Positions 33,305 to 42,702 are shown, numbered from the stretch's first letter. The stretch: 64,000 bases of DNA from DATLMR01 sp035634255 (GCA_035634255.1 DASQDI010000040.1:65613-129612), one strand, 5' to 3'. Program-made: numbers and translations. The notes: a model not told the origin generated them from the letters alone.

Positions 33305-34717
33305 TTGCCGGAATTTCACGCCGAACCTTACCTGTACCTCGCGGGCCTGACCCACAAGGCGGCCCTGATCGCATGGGGCGGATTCTATTTCCGGGTCCGG
33401 GCCAGCGACGACGTCTGGAAGCTGGTCGACGACTCGAACCTCGATCACGTCCACCCGCCGCGCAGGGAGACCATAGGCGCGCGGTCCGAGCCCTACGGCG
33501 AGGCGCGGGTCGAAGTCTTCGACGAGCGGGGCTCGCTCGCCGCCTTCGCCGAAACGGAGACCGCGAACCACGTCTGGGTGAGCGGCCTCGAACCCGACAC
33601 ACAGTACCGGTACCGCGTGACCGTGAACGGGGAGGAGTGGGCCGAGGGCGAGAGGAGGGACTGGGTCAGCACCCCGGAGCGGCAGGGGCTCTTTAAGAGC
33701 GGCAGGGCCTACGACAACCGCTTCCGCACGCACCCCCACCCGGACGTGCGCGCGCCCCTGGCCTTCGCGGTCCTCGGCGATTTCGGCACGGGCATCCGCA
33801 GGCCTTCCCGGCCCGGCCGCCATCAGAGGGAGATAGCCGAGGCGCTCGAAGCCTGCGTCGTCGAGCGCGATGTCCGTTTGATACTCACGACCGGTGACAA
33901 CATCTACTCGTCGAAGACCCTCCTCGGGATCCCTATTGACGAGACGGGCGACGAGGACGACGACTGGTTCTTCACCTACTACCAGCCCTACCGCTACGTC
34001 CTCAACCGCGTCCCGGTCTACCCCTGCGTCGGCAATCACGACGCGAGCGAGACCGAAGCCAGCGACGACAGGCAGCAGTTGCTCGACAACTTCTTCCTGA
34101 ACGAGAGGTTCTTCGGGGAGGAGTCGGCGGGCCGCGCGTCCATCGGGCCGGGCCTCTTCTACCGCTTCAACTACGGTGCGGATGTCGAATTCGTATGCCT
34201 CGACACCTCGCGCCAGTCGTTTCTGTTCGGCAAGCGGTTCTTCCTCCACCCGAATCACGCCTCATTCATAGACTCCGCCCTGCCGGCGTCTACTGATTCC
34301 GGCCGAGGCCCGCGGTGGCGGATACCCTTCACCCACCACCCGCCTTTCTGCGCGGGGCCGCAGCATTCGAACTCAACCTCGATGCTCGACAGCCTCGTCC
34401 CGCTCTTCAGGCGGTCGGGGGTGCGCGCGGTCCTGAGCGGGCACGAGCACAACTTTCAGTTCTCCGAGTCCGAGGGGATCACGTACCTTCTGACCGGGGC
34501 CGCGGGCAAGCTGAGGTCAGGCCGGCCGGGGAATTTCGAGGGCGCGAGGACCGTCGGGTGGGCGGCCGAGGGCCATTTCCTCCTCGTCGAGACCGGGGCC
34601 GAGCAGATGCGCGTCACGCCCGTCGGGAAGCTCGGGCCGGACCGCGAGGTGAGGGCCATCGAGGTCTTCAGCCCGTCCGGCCAAGCGGTCGCCACCCCCA
34701 TAACGATTGCGGTGTGA
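33305..34717 (+). CDS. metallophosphoesterase with purple-acid-phosphatase-like N-terminal domain
   Basis: The start is TTG 33305, six nucleotides after a perfect AGGAGGT. The 470-residue protein has a fibronectin-like N-terminal domain (about 1-125, ending LEPDTQYRYRVTVNG) and a calcineurin-like phosphoesterase domain with LGDFGTG, GDNIYSS, GNHDAS, THHPPFC and GHEHNFQ, giving a complete dinuclear metal site. There is no obvious signal peptide, so it may be cytoplasmic, or the signal may be atypical. Purple acid phosphatases hydrolyse phosphomonoesters; the substrate is unknown. It is transcribed away from the liv operon. Confidence 0.88.
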   Translation: MPEFHAEPYLYLAGLTHKAALIAWGGFYFRVRASDDVWKLVDDSNLDHVHPPRRETIGARSEPYGEARVEVFDERGSLAAFAETETANHVWVSGLEPDTQYRYRVTVNGEEWAEGERRDWVSTPERQGLFKSGRAYDNRFRTHPHPDVRAPLAFAVLGDFGTGIRRPSRPGRHQREIAEALEACVVERDVRLILTTGDNIYSSKTLLGIPIDETGDEDDDWFFTYYQPYRYVLNRVPVYPCVGNHDASETEASDDRQQLLDNFFLNERFFGEESAGRASIGPGLFYRFNYGADVEFVCLDTSRQSFLFGKRFFLHPNHASFIDSALPASTDSGRGPRWRIPFTHHPPFCAGPQHSNSTSMLDSLVPLFRRSGVRAVLSGHEHNFQFSESEGITYLLTGAAGKLRSGRPGNFEGARTVGWAAEGHFLLVETGAEQMRVTPVGKLGPDREVRAIEVFSPSGQAVATPITIAV

Positions 34718-34741
34718 GGGGAGGCTTTCCGGGGCGCGCGG

Positions 34742-34770
34742 TTGACGCCCCTTGTGCTTGGGGCTAGAAT
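34742..34770 (+). promoter_or_regulatory. promoter of tRNA-Leu
   Basis: TTGACG (34742-34747) and TAGAAT (34765-34770) are separated by exactly 17 nt. Transcription would begin near 34777, about 23 nt before the tRNA. Both hexamers match consensus at five of six positions. Confidence 0.65.
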
Positions 34771-34799
34771 GAGTCTTCGTTTTCGCGGCCTTTTTTACC

Positions 34800-34887
34800 G
34801 GGGATGTGGCGAAATCGGTATACGCGAAGGTCTCAAAAACCTTTGGGATAACCTCCCGTGTGGGTTCGACTCCCACCATCCCCACCA
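34800..34887 (+). tRNA. tRNA-Leu (anticodon CAA)
   Basis: A 7-bp acceptor stem GGGGATG/CATCCCC, discriminator A and encoded CCA (34885-34887) are visible. The anticodon arm AAGGT-CTCAAAA-ACCTT gives anticodon CAA. A long type II variable arm and the T-arm GGGTTCGACTCCC are present. It reads UUG leucine codons. Confidence 0.95.
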
Positions 34888-34946
34888 TTTACTGCACTGA
34901 GCGCCGGGCGCTTCGGAAAATGGGCGTCTGGAATTCAGGACTTCTT

Positions 34947-35831
34947 ATGAAGAAGTCTGAGATCAGCTTCGACTCAATCCCCGCTTCGGCTGTCTCGATC
35001 TCGAATCTCAAGATATGCCTGAAGTGCGCTTTCGACTTCTTCGTCAAACAGCTCAAGGCGGCCCCCCGCACGGCCTACATAGAGCTGAAGAAGCACGTGC
35101 CGGAAGAGGCCGACTTCACGGGGGCGGCCACGGCCCGCCCGCACTTCATCGCCGGGGACGACGTCGCGCGCTGCCCCTACTGCAACGGGTCCCGCAGGTG
35201 GTTCGCGACGTTCCGAGCGATCCGCATAGACGCCCACCCGTCTTTTGAAAAAGAGCGCAAAAAGCTATGGGCCGCGCTTAAGAAAGCCAGCGACCGCTTC
35301 ACGCTCTGGAGCCCGGAGAGGACCCGGATGCAGATATTCTCCGAGTGGCTCGAACGGCTGAAGCGCCGGATAGATTTCGACGACGACGGCTGGCTCCTGA
35401 GCGTCGCGGTCGAGCAGATCAAACGCGCGGCCCCCTCGACCGGCTGGGACGAGAGCCTGTCGGAGGGGGTGCGCAGGGTCCAGCTTTCGCACAGGGTCGA
35501 AGGCGAGTGGAATTACGAGAATGGCTGGCTCTACGTCTCGCCCTCGCTTTACGGGGACGTGCTGATGATCCAGCACCTCCTGTCTCGCTCGCACCAGCAC
35601 GGCGGCACGACTTTCGAAGGGCGTCTGACCTTGCAGGAATTGATCTGGAGGCTGCGGCGCATCGGCTATTTCGAAGCCAAAGCGATAGAGTCGCGCGACC
35701 CGTACGAAGCCTTCGAGCAGGCGATCTCCGGCATCATCTCTTCCGGCCCCGAAGCCATCTATTACGCGGTCGACCGGGAAGATTATCTGAAGCAGTTGAA
35801 AAACGTTTACGAGAAGAAGCGCGACAAATAA
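34947..35831 (+). CDS. unknown protein with a two-CxxC zinc-ribbon-like N-terminus
   Basis: The start is ATG 34947 (AGGA 6 nt upstream); the frame upstream runs through tRNA-Leu and is not coding. The 294-residue product has LKICLKCAFDFF near residue 24 and ARCPYCNGSRRW near residue 70, four cysteines likely to bind zinc. The rest is rich in charged helices with a conserved-looking Trp/Tyr-rich central part (WNYENGWLYVSPSLYGDV). I do not recognise the family. The next gene, for a small secreted protein, begins immediately after the stop, so the two are probably cotranscribed. Confidence 0.7.
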   Translation: MKKSEISFDSIPASAVSISNLKICLKCAFDFFVKQLKAAPRTAYIELKKHVPEEADFTGAATARPHFIAGDDVARCPYCNGSRRWFATFRAIRIDAHPSFEKERKKLWAALKKASDRFTLWSPERTRMQIFSEWLERLKRRIDFDDDGWLLSVAVEQIKRAAPSTGWDESLSEGVRRVQLSHRVEGEWNYENGWLYVSPSLYGDVLMIQHLLSRSHQHGGTTFEGRLTLQELIWRLRRIGYFEAKAIESRDPYEAFEQAISGIISSGPEAIYYAVDREDYLKQLKNVYEKKRDK

Positions 35832-36257
35832 ATGAAAAAATCACTTTCCATCATCAACACAGTCTTCGCCGTGGCCCTGATCACGGCCGCCTCCGCCGCG
35901 CAGGCCCCGGCTCAGGACGCCCCGCAGACCGGCTTCGTCCTCTCCCTGAAAAACGGCAGCACGATCCGGGGGAGGGTGCTCGCCCGCGACGAGGCGTCGG
36001 GGAACCTGCGTCTGACCATGACGGAGACCGGCGCGGGAGCGCCTAAAAGTTACGCGGTCGTCGCGATGGATGACGCGCAGGCCATCAAAGCGTCCGCGGC
36101 GGACACCGACTCGATAATAATTCGTCTGACCGGAGGGAGCGAACTGAGGTGCAGGGAGCTGGACCTGAATGGGGAAACGATCACGGTTAAGGTAGGCGCG
36201 GCCAGCCGCGTCGAGCTCCACTGGGGGCAGATTCAAAGCATCAGCTTCGGGGCCTAG
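35832..36257 (+). CDS. small secreted protein, unknown function
   Basis: The 141-residue product has a Sec signal peptide (MKKSLSIINTVFAVALITAA, with AQA-type cleavage near residue 25). The mature part is beta-rich with two similar halves: LKNGSTIRGRVL and LTGGSELRCREL, each followed by a stretch of strands, suggesting a duplicated small beta motif like those in outer-membrane or polymer-associated small proteins. The ATG directly follows the stop of the upstream zinc-ribbon-like gene. The function is unknown. Confidence 0.7.
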   Translation: MKKSLSIINTVFAVALITAASAAQAPAQDAPQTGFVLSLKNGSTIRGRVLARDEASGNLRLTMTETGAGAPKSYAVVAMDDAQAIKASAADTDSIIIRLTGGSELRCRELDLNGETITVKVGAASRVELHWGQIQSISFGA

Positions 36258-36275
36258 AGACTCCTCAACGAGTCT
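36258..36275. terminator. short hairpin between convergent genes
   Basis: AGACTC (36258-36263) pairs with GAGTCT (36270-36275) around a 6-nt loop, directly after the small secreted protein gene and before the end of the opposing decarboxylase gene. There is no T run, so termination is uncertain. Confidence 0.3.
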
Positions 36276-36277
36276 TA

Positions 36278-37795
36278 TCAACTCCCCACCGATTCCGACA
36301 GGGCTTCGTTCAACTCGTCCCAGGCGAGGTCTATGTGCTCGCGCGTGGTGCGGATGTTGCCTATCGCGAGGCGCAGGGTGAACTTCCCGTCCAGCTTCGT
36401 GTGCGAGAGGAAGACCTTTCCGCGCCCGTTGACTCTACCCATCAGCCTCTCGTTCAAGGAGTCGAGCGACGCTTCGTCGAAGCCCGCGGGCCTCGCCCTG
36501 AAACAGACGAGGCTGAATGGCACCGGGGCGAGCCGCTCGAAGTCGGGGCTCTTATCGACCCGCTCGGCGAAGTCGCGGGCGAGCGCGAGGTGGTGCCTTA
36601 TCCGCCCGGCGATGCCCTCGGCCCCGAAATACCTCAGCACGAACCAGAGCTTGATGGCCCTGAAGCGGCGGCCGAGTTGAGGGCCGTAATCCATGAAGTT
36701 CTTCACCTCGTCGCTCTCGGCGGTACGAAGGAATTCGGGGACGAGACTGAATGCCTGCCTCAGCGCGTCCATCCTCCGGCAGTAGAGTATGCTCAAATCT
36801 ATCGGCACGAAGAGCCACTTGTGCGGGTTCACCACGATGGAATCGGCGTGCTCGCACCCTTCGAGAATCCACCGCATCTCCGGCACGACGGCTATCGAGC
36901 CTCCGTACGCCCCGTCGACGTGCAGCCAGATATTTTCGCGCTTGCAGATCCCCGCGATTTCGGGGACCGGGTCGATGCTCGTGATGGAGGTGGTGCCGAC
37001 CGTGGCGACCGCGCAAAAAGGGAGCCAGCCGTTCTCCCTGTCTTCCCTGATCGCGGCTTCGAGCGCGCGGGCGTCCATGCGAAATTGATCGTCGGTAGGA
37101 ATCTTTCTGACCCCCGCCTGCCCGACGCCTAAAGTGATGGCGGCCTTATCGACCGACGAATGGACGTGCTCGGAGGCGTAGAGGCGGAGCCTCTTGGGGG
37201 GCGCGGGCGCTCCTGAGGGCTCGGCCCACGCGCCCGCTACCCCCTCCTCGCGAATCCGCGCGCCCGGCACCGATTCGCGCGCCGCCGCAATCGCGCAGAG
37301 GGTCGAGATCGAGGCCGTGTCATAAATGACCCCGGAAAAATCTTCCGGCAGGCCCATCATCTGGCGCAGCCATTCGGTAGTGACTTCTTCGAGCTCGGTC
37401 GCCGAAGGCGATGTCTTCCAGAGCATCGCGTTGACGTTGAAGGCTGCGGAGAACATCTCCCCGAGTATGCCGGGGCCGGAGCTGCTTACCGAAAAGTAGG
37501 CGAAAAAGGCCGGGTGGTTCCAGTGGGTCACCCCGGGCAGGATGAAGCGGTCGAGGTCGGCCAGCACCTCGGACATATCTTCGCCGGCGGCGGGCGGGCT
37601 CTCGGGCAGGGCCTTCTTCAAATCGCCGGGCCGGGCTTTAGAGAGGACGGGGAAACGTTCGGGGTGTCCGAGGTAGTCGGCGATCCAGTCGATCACCCGG
37701 TACCCGTGGAGGCGGAACTCCTCCGGGCTCATGTCTCCCAGGGAGTCTTCGCCTTCCACTTTTTTGGGATCGGGTCCTTTGCCAGTATCGGTCAC
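36278..37795 (-). CDS. group II pyridoxal-phosphate-dependent amino-acid decarboxylase (aromatic amino-acid decarboxylase-like)
   Basis: The 505-residue enzyme shows the PLP lysine motif VNPHKWLFVPIDLS, the WLHVDGAYGGS loop with the PLP-pairing Asp, an ATVGTTSITSIDPV segment, and the N-terminal THWNHPAFFAYF motif of aromatic-L-amino-acid/tryptophan/tyrosine decarboxylases. The frame opens with GTG at 37795; ATG 37732 (MSPEEF) is an alternative and matches where many homologues begin. It makes an arylalkylamine plus CO2; the exact substrate cannot be assigned. It lies 38 bp downstream of mqnC on the same strand. Confidence 0.88.
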   Translation of the reverse strand: MTDTGKGPDPKKVEGEDSLGDMSPEEFRLHGYRVIDWIADYLGHPERFPVLSKARPGDLKKALPESPPAAGEDMSEVLADLDRFILPGVTHWNHPAFFAYFSVSSSGPGILGEMFSAAFNVNAMLWKTSPSATELEEVTTEWLRQMMGLPEDFSGVIYDTASISTLCAIAAARESVPGARIREEGVAGAWAEPSGAPAPPKRLRLYASEHVHSSVDKAAITLGVGQAGVRKIPTDDQFRMDARALEAAIREDRENGWLPFCAVATVGTTSITSIDPVPEIAGICKRENIWLHVDGAYGGSIAVVPEMRWILEGCEHADSIVVNPHKWLFVPIDLSILYCRRMDALRQAFSLVPEFLRTAESDEVKNFMDYGPQLGRRFRAIKLWFVLRYFGAEGIAGRIRHHLALARDFAERVDKSPDFERLAPVPFSLVCFRARPAGFDEASLDSLNERLMGRVNGRGKVFLSHTKLDGKFTLRLAIGNIRTTREHIDLAWDELNEALSESVGS

Positions 37796-37833
37796 TGAAG
37801 GTGTCTGGGCCGGCCGCGCCGGCCTGCCTTTTA

Positions 37834-38925
37834 CTATATTGTTTCAAGGCGAACGTAGTCCGCTTTGCGCTTGAGTGGGGTGAACCCCTCGGAGATGACC
37901 ACGTCCCTCAGCATCATCTCCGTCGCCCGGTGGTGCGCGCCGGCGGGGGTGATCACGTTCTCTTCGATCATCGTGCTCCCGATGTCGTTCGCGCCGAAGT
38001 GGAGCCCCTTTCGGCCCACGTCGAGCCCCTGAGTCAGCCACGACACCTGCACGTTCGGAATGTTGTCGAGGTAGAGCCTGCCGATGGCGAGCCACCTCAG
38101 GTACTCGTCCGGCGGTATGCGGTCGGGGAAGACCTTTCCGATGGGGGTGTTGTCGGGCTGCAGGGTCCAGGGGATGAATGAAACGAAGCCGGGGTGTTCG
38201 TCCTGAAGGCGGCGCAGCCTTTCGAGGTGAAGGAGCCTGTGGTCGCGCGTCTCCCCCATCCCGAACATCATGGTCGCCGTGGTCGGAATCCCCATCCGGT
38301 GCGCGACGGCGCAGACGTTGAGCCACTCTTCGCTGTTGCAGTGCGTGCGCCGCTTCCGGCGAATCTCGTCGACGAGGATCTCGCCCCCGCCTCCGGGTAT
38401 GGAGTCGAGGCCCGCGTCCTTCAACTCTCTGAGGACGCCTTCGACCCCGAGGCCCGTGACCTTCGCGAGGTGGTCTATCTCCGGCGGCGAGAAGCAGTGG
38501 AGGTGAATGCCGTACCGGGTTTTAAGCTCCCTGAGCATCCCCGTGTAGTAATCGAGCGGGAGGTCCGGGTGGAGCCCGCCCTGCATGAGCACGCCGCTGC
38601 CGCCGAGGCTGAGCATCTCTTCGACCTTCTCGAAGATCGTCCGGTAATCGTGGACGTACCCCTCGGGCGAGCCGGGCTTGCGGTAGAAGGCGCAGAAGCT
38701 GCAGACCGAGACGCAGACGTTCGAGTAGTTCACGTTGCGGTCCACGACGTAGGTGACGACGTTGTCCGGGTGGTACGAGCGGCGGAGCGCGTCGGCCAGC
38801 TGCCCGAGCTCTTCGGTCGGGGCCGAGTCCTCGACCAGCTTCCACTCTTCGAAAGACAAACGCTCGCGCGACTCGATGCGTGAGAGGAGCGCGTCCACTC
38901 CGCCTATTTCAAGGGTTCTTTCCAT
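37834..38925 (-). CDS. mqnC: cyclic dehypoxanthinyl futalosine synthase MqnC
   Basis: The 363-residue radical SAM enzyme has the cluster motif CVSVCSFC (CxxxCxxC) after the VTYVVDRNVNYSN strand, MQGGLHPDLPL, IPGGGGEILVDEIRR, TTATMMFGMGE and a FIPWTLQPDNTPIG region, all typical of MqnC. It converts dehypoxanthine futalosine to the cyclic form in the futalosine route to menaquinone. No other mqn gene is in the window, so the pathway is dispersed. Confidence 0.93.
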   Translation of the reverse strand: MERTLEIGGVDALLSRIESRERLSFEEWKLVEDSAPTEELGQLADALRRSYHPDNVVTYVVDRNVNYSNVCVSVCSFCAFYRKPGSPEGYVHDYRTIFEKVEEMLSLGGSGVLMQGGLHPDLPLDYYTGMLRELKTRYGIHLHCFSPPEIDHLAKVTGLGVEGVLRELKDAGLDSIPGGGGEILVDEIRRKRRTHCNSEEWLNVCAVAHRMGIPTTATMMFGMGETRDHRLLHLERLRRLQDEHPGFVSFIPWTLQPDNTPIGKVFPDRIPPDEYLRWLAIGRLYLDNIPNVQVSWLTQGLDVGRKGLHFGANDIGSTMIEENVITPAGAHHRATEMMLRDVVISEGFTPLKRKADYVRLETI

Positions 38926-38943
38926 ATCGGTTTCCCGGTTGGA

Positions 38944-38971
38944 ATTATAGCCAACAAGGTTGAAACATCAA
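38944..38971 (-). promoter_or_regulatory. candidate promoter of mqnC
   Basis: On the minus strand TTGATG (38971-38966) and a perfect TATAAT (38949-38944) are spaced 16 nt apart. The leader to the mqnC ATG at 38925 is about 15 nt. Confidence 0.5.
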
Positions 38972-39203
38972 ATCGGCGCCGGGAGGCGGGGGCCGCCCAA
39001 CAAAATTTCGGATTGCTGGACTTGCCTAGCCGCGTGTGGTAAAGCTGTAGGAGCAGCCACAACGCTGCCGGGTCGTGAAGCGATGAGATACGCGGATTCA
39101 CTCAGCATTGAATGTAACGGGACTCTTTCATCGCGCGGCGCGCGATCCGGGCAGGGACACGACCGATCTTCGGCAGGCAGTCCGCCCCTACAAGGTAAAT
39201 CCG

Positions 39204-40121
39204 ATGGATTTATACCGTCAGGTCCAGAACTTATCTCTAATAATCCAGCCGGGCGATAGTTTCTTCCCAATTGTCGACGCGATTGACAGCGCCACGAAAT
39301 CGATTAAGATGACGATCTTTCGCATGGACGACCCCATAGTGCTCGACGCCCTGAGCTACGCCGTGACCCGGAGCGTTAAGGTGCAGGCGCTCGTGGCCCC
39401 GACTTCGAAGGGCTGGACCAAGAGGAACAAGAAGCTCGGGGACAACCTCGCCAAGCTCGGCGTCGAGGTGCGGATGCCGCGGGTGAAGAAGGACAGGATC
39501 AAGCGATACCATTACAAGATCATGATGATCGACGACTCGCAGTCGCTCATCCTCACTTTCAACCCGACCCAGAAGAACCTCCACTACGCGCGCGACTTCG
39601 GCCTGCTGATCCGCGACAACGAGGTGACGACCGAGCTGAACCGGCTCTTCGACGCCGACTGGCACGGGCAGCCCTTCCGCCCCTTGGACCTGCCTCTCGT
39701 CATCAGCCCGGACAACAGCAGGAAGAAGATGATGGAGCTGATCAACTCCGCCACCCGCACGATCCGCATACTCGACGCGAAGATAGAGGACCAGCAGGTG
39801 CTCGGCCTGCTCCTGCGGAAGGCGTCCTCCGGCTGCGACGTGAAGATCATCAGCCGCGACACTTTTTATCACCAGGTCGTGCCGAACTTTCACGTGAAGA
39901 AGCTCGCCCGGTACAAGCTCCATGCCAAGTGCGTCGTCATCGATGGGGCGCGGTTTTTCGTCGGGAGCCAGAACCTGCGGGCCGTCAGCCTCGACCGGCG
40001 GAGGGAGGTCGGGATAGTCGTCGAGGACGACGCGATGTCCCGCCGCATCGAGCGGGTGTTCGACGAAGACTGGGCCCACGCCACCGAACTCCGCGCCGCC
40101 GTCGAAGCGAGTGCGGACTGA
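39204..40121 (+). CDS. phospholipase D-like protein with two HKD motifs
   Basis: The start is ATG 39204; the frame upstream to 39108 is not coding-like. The 305-residue protein has two HxKx4D motifs, HYKIMMIDD and HAKCVVIDG, each followed by the PLD-type asparagine region (LTFNPTQKN and VGSQNLR), so both half-sites are complete. There is no signal peptide or membrane helix. Possible roles are cardiolipin-synthase-like transfer, phosphodiesterase or nuclease. Two very small genes follow, the first 31 bp downstream, and may be cotranscribed. Confidence 0.85.
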   Translation: MDLYRQVQNLSLIIQPGDSFFPIVDAIDSATKSIKMTIFRMDDPIVLDALSYAVTRSVKVQALVAPTSKGWTKRNKKLGDNLAKLGVEVRMPRVKKDRIKRYHYKIMMIDDSQSLILTFNPTQKNLHYARDFGLLIRDNEVTTELNRLFDADWHGQPFRPLDLPLVISPDNSRKKMMELINSATRTIRILDAKIEDQQVLGLLLRKASSGCDVKIISRDTFYHQVVPNFHVKKLARYKLHAKCVVIDGARFFVGSQNLRAVSLDRRREVGIVVEDDAMSRRIERVFDEDWAHATELRAAVEASAD

Positions 40122-40152
40122 GCAGTGAGTCAGGCCGGGAAGAGTTAGAGCT

Positions 40153-40296
40153 TTGACCTGCCCCCGATGCCGCATTAAGATGGAAGAGCAAAAGCGCAGC
40201 TTTCACAAGCAGCGCAAATGGGTCTGCCCCAGGTGCGGGGCCGTCAGGATGCAGGCCCAGAAGCCGAGGACTCCGAAGCGGATCAGAGGTGAATGA
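40153..40296 (+). CDS. 47-residue zinc-ribbon protein
   Basis: This gene begins at TTG 40153, because the first zinc motif CPRC directly follows and no other start exists in frame after the stop at 40126. It encodes two CPRC knuckles separated by about 21 basic residues (RSFHKQRKWV) and ends in a Lys/Arg-rich tail. The TGA overlaps the ATG of the next gene by 4 bp. It resembles small basic zinc-ribbon proteins that bind nucleic acid, but the family is not recognised. A weak purine-rich site lies upstream. Confidence 0.6.
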   Translation: MTCPRCRIKMEEQKRSFHKQRKWVCPRCGAVRMQAQKPRTPKRIRGE

Positions 40297-40592
40297 GGAT
40301 GAACAAGTCTCGAACTCGCGTATTCAAAGTCGGGGATGAAATCGCCTACGCCATGCCCTCCGGCATGCTCTACGGGACGGTCGTCAGGGTGCTCGGGGAA
40401 GGCGAGGCCGGGGCCGTGGAGATCGAATTCGAGGACGGGCGCAGGGAGACCAAGCGGGTCCGCGAGTCTGCGCTCAGCCTCCTGCGGCGCGCGAGCGGAA
40501 AGAGCGAAGCCGAAGAGGCGCGGCCGGACCGCGAGCGCCTGCGGGATTTCGAGATCGAGCGGATCAGAAAGAGCGACGAGCGCAAACGCTGA
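40293..40592 (+). CDS. small basic protein with SH3/KOW-like beta region
   Basis: The 99-residue product starts at 40293 in a 4-bp overlap with the zinc-ribbon gene (40299 is an alternative ATG). Residues 8-55 are a predicted small beta barrel (KVGDEIAYAMPSGMLYGTVV, then VEIEFEDGRRETKRV), as in KOW/Tudor/SH3-like folds, followed by a highly charged helix. Together with the upstream zinc ribbon it may be a nucleic-acid-binding pair. No specific family is recognised. Confidence 0.6.
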   Translation: MRMNKSRTRVFKVGDEIAYAMPSGMLYGTVVRVLGEGEAGAVEIEFEDGRRETKRVRESALSLLRRASGKSEAEEARPDRERLRDFEIERIRKSDERKR

Positions 40593-40624
40593 AGACCTTT
40601 TCAAAACGGGCGGCGTACCGAAGG

Positions 40625-41116
40625 TCACTGGGAGAGCAAAAAGATAATCCTCGCGACCCCGAAAGCTATGAGAGCGATCAGGAAGACCCACACCACCTTG
40701 AATCGCGCCATCACCCTGTCGAAGGCCTCCGCCTTCCCTTCCATCCCTGCCAGGTAGAAAGCCGACCTCAGCCAGAACAGCGTCGAGAGCAGGAAGAGCG
40801 GGGGCCCCATCAGGTTGAAGCTGAACGCGCCCGAAAAATCCCCCTTCCCCAGAGCGCAGAACGAGTGGGTCAGGCCGCACCCCGGACAGGGCAGCCCCGT
40901 CACATTTTTGAAGGCGCAGATCGTGAAGTACTGCCCATCCGGGCCGGGCTCGGCGGGCCGGTAAAATACGCTAACGAGGTACATGGCCGAGAGGCCGGCG
41001 AGGACCGCGAGGGCCATCTTTCTTGAGCGGCTTCGCTCCGATGGCCCTGGTGGCTTTGATGGCTCGGAGTGCGGAGCTTGATCGCCGGGCTTCAAATGAT
41101 CGGTCGTGGCTGCCAT
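40625..41116 (-). CDS. DUF2752 domain membrane protein
   Basis: I place the start at ATG 41116 (GAGGGA about 7 nt upstream); the frame could begin at GTG 41188 overlapping the hydrolase stop. After a hydrophilic N-terminus there are three hydrophobic helices with the DUF2752 signature LPCPGCGLTHSFCAL between the first two. Members are small bacterial inner-membrane proteins of unknown function. The CPGCG motif suggests metal or thiol chemistry. It lies directly downstream of the degenerate alpha/beta hydrolase. Confidence 0.8.
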   Translation of the reverse strand: MAATTDHLKPGDQAPHSEPSKPPGPSERSRSRKMALAVLAGLSAMYLVSVFYRPAEPGPDGQYFTICAFKNVTGLPCPGCGLTHSFCALGKGDFSGAFSFNLMGPPLFLLSTLFWLRSAFYLAGMEGKAEAFDRVMARFKVVWVFLIALIAFGVARIIFLLSQ

Positions 41117-41184
41117 CTGTCGGTCCCTCGAATTAGTAATCTTATTGGAGCCGGGTGCAATTTGAAAGCCTTTGAGCCCCCCGC

Positions 41185-42012
41185 TCACCGCACGGACAGG
41201 GTGTTGCTCGCGCGGCGAACGCTCCCCGCGATGAACCCGTCGAGCAACTTCGCGAACTGCTCCGGGTATTCCAGCATAGGCAGGAACCCGCTGCCCTTGA
41301 TAGTCGCGAGCTTCCCCGCCCCGAGCAGGCCGAAGAGCCGACGGGCATGCGCTATCCCCTTCTTATCCTTCTCCCCGCAGACGAGCAGCGCGGGGAAATC
41401 GGCCTTACGGATGAACCGCTCGAACATCGTAGAGGCGTCGGGATCGGCGAGCGACCGGGCCGTCTCGAAACCGGCGCGCGGGTTGAGGTTCGCGAAGTCT
41501 TCGAAGAGGCGGTCGCGGAAAGGCTGGGGCGCCCGCCGAAACCTCCACGCCACGACGTTGCGGATGAAGGGGTACGAGGCGAGTTCGCGCAGGGCGAGCG
41601 AGGCGGGCGTGGTGACGGACATCCTCTTCAACTCGTCTTCGGATATTCCGGCCCTAGGGCTGACCAGAGTGAGCGACCTCATGTCCTGCGGGTGGCGCGC
41701 CGAGCACATGGCCGCCACCATCGCGCCGTGCTCGTGGCCCACTATCGCCGAGTCGTAAACCCGCGCGGCCTGAAGGACGGAGTGGAGGTCTTCGGCGTGG
41801 TCCTCGACCTCGAAGCGCGCGTTGGGGGGGACCGGCTGCGACCTCCCTATGCCCCGCGCGTCGTAAATCAGGCAGCGGTACTTCCGCCGGAGCAGGGCCG
41901 TCACCGGCCTCCAGCATTCGGCCGACATCGCCCACCCGCTGACGAAGACCAGAGGGGGGCCGTCCCCCGCGATCTCGTAATAGATTGGCCCGCTCTCCGT
42001 CTTTGTAATCAT
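41185..42012 (-). CDS. alpha/beta-hydrolase-fold protein lacking the catalytic Ser and His
   Basis: The 275-residue protein is a clear alpha/beta-hydrolase: oxyanion region VFVSGWAMS, strand LIYDARGIGRS, nucleophile elbow IVGHEHGAMVA and acid region LLVCGEKDKKG. At the elbow (GxSxG) the nucleophile is Glu94 (GHEHG), and the usual GxGH histidine near the C-terminus is Phe243 (KGSGFLPMLE). Asp216 remains. The rest of the fold is intact and there is no frameshift, so this looks like a maintained non-classical or binding protein rather than decay. Ancestral homologues are probably esterases or proline iminopeptidase-like hydrolases. Confidence 0.85.
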   Translation of the reverse strand: MITKTESGPIYYEIAGDGPPLVFVSGWAMSAECWRPVTALLRRKYRCLIYDARGIGRSQPVPPNARFEVEDHAEDLHSVLQAARVYDSAIVGHEHGAMVAAMCSARHPQDMRSLTLVSPRAGISEDELKRMSVTTPASLALRELASYPFIRNVVAWRFRRAPQPFRDRLFEDFANLNPRAGFETARSLADPDASTMFERFIRKADFPALLVCGEKDKKGIAHARRLFGLLGAGKLATIKGSGFLPMLEYPEQFAKLLDGFIAGSVRRASNTLSVR

Positions 42013-42145
42013 TGGTCGCGCCTGCCCATCCCGCGCCGTAAACCTTAGTGGCCCCGCGCCCTCCGGTCAAGCTCGACGCGGTTCTTGACACGTGCCGCGC
42101 GTGCGGCTAGTATTCGCTATTCTTTCATCCAGACGGCTCGGTGCT

Positions 42146-42702
<557 letters not shown>

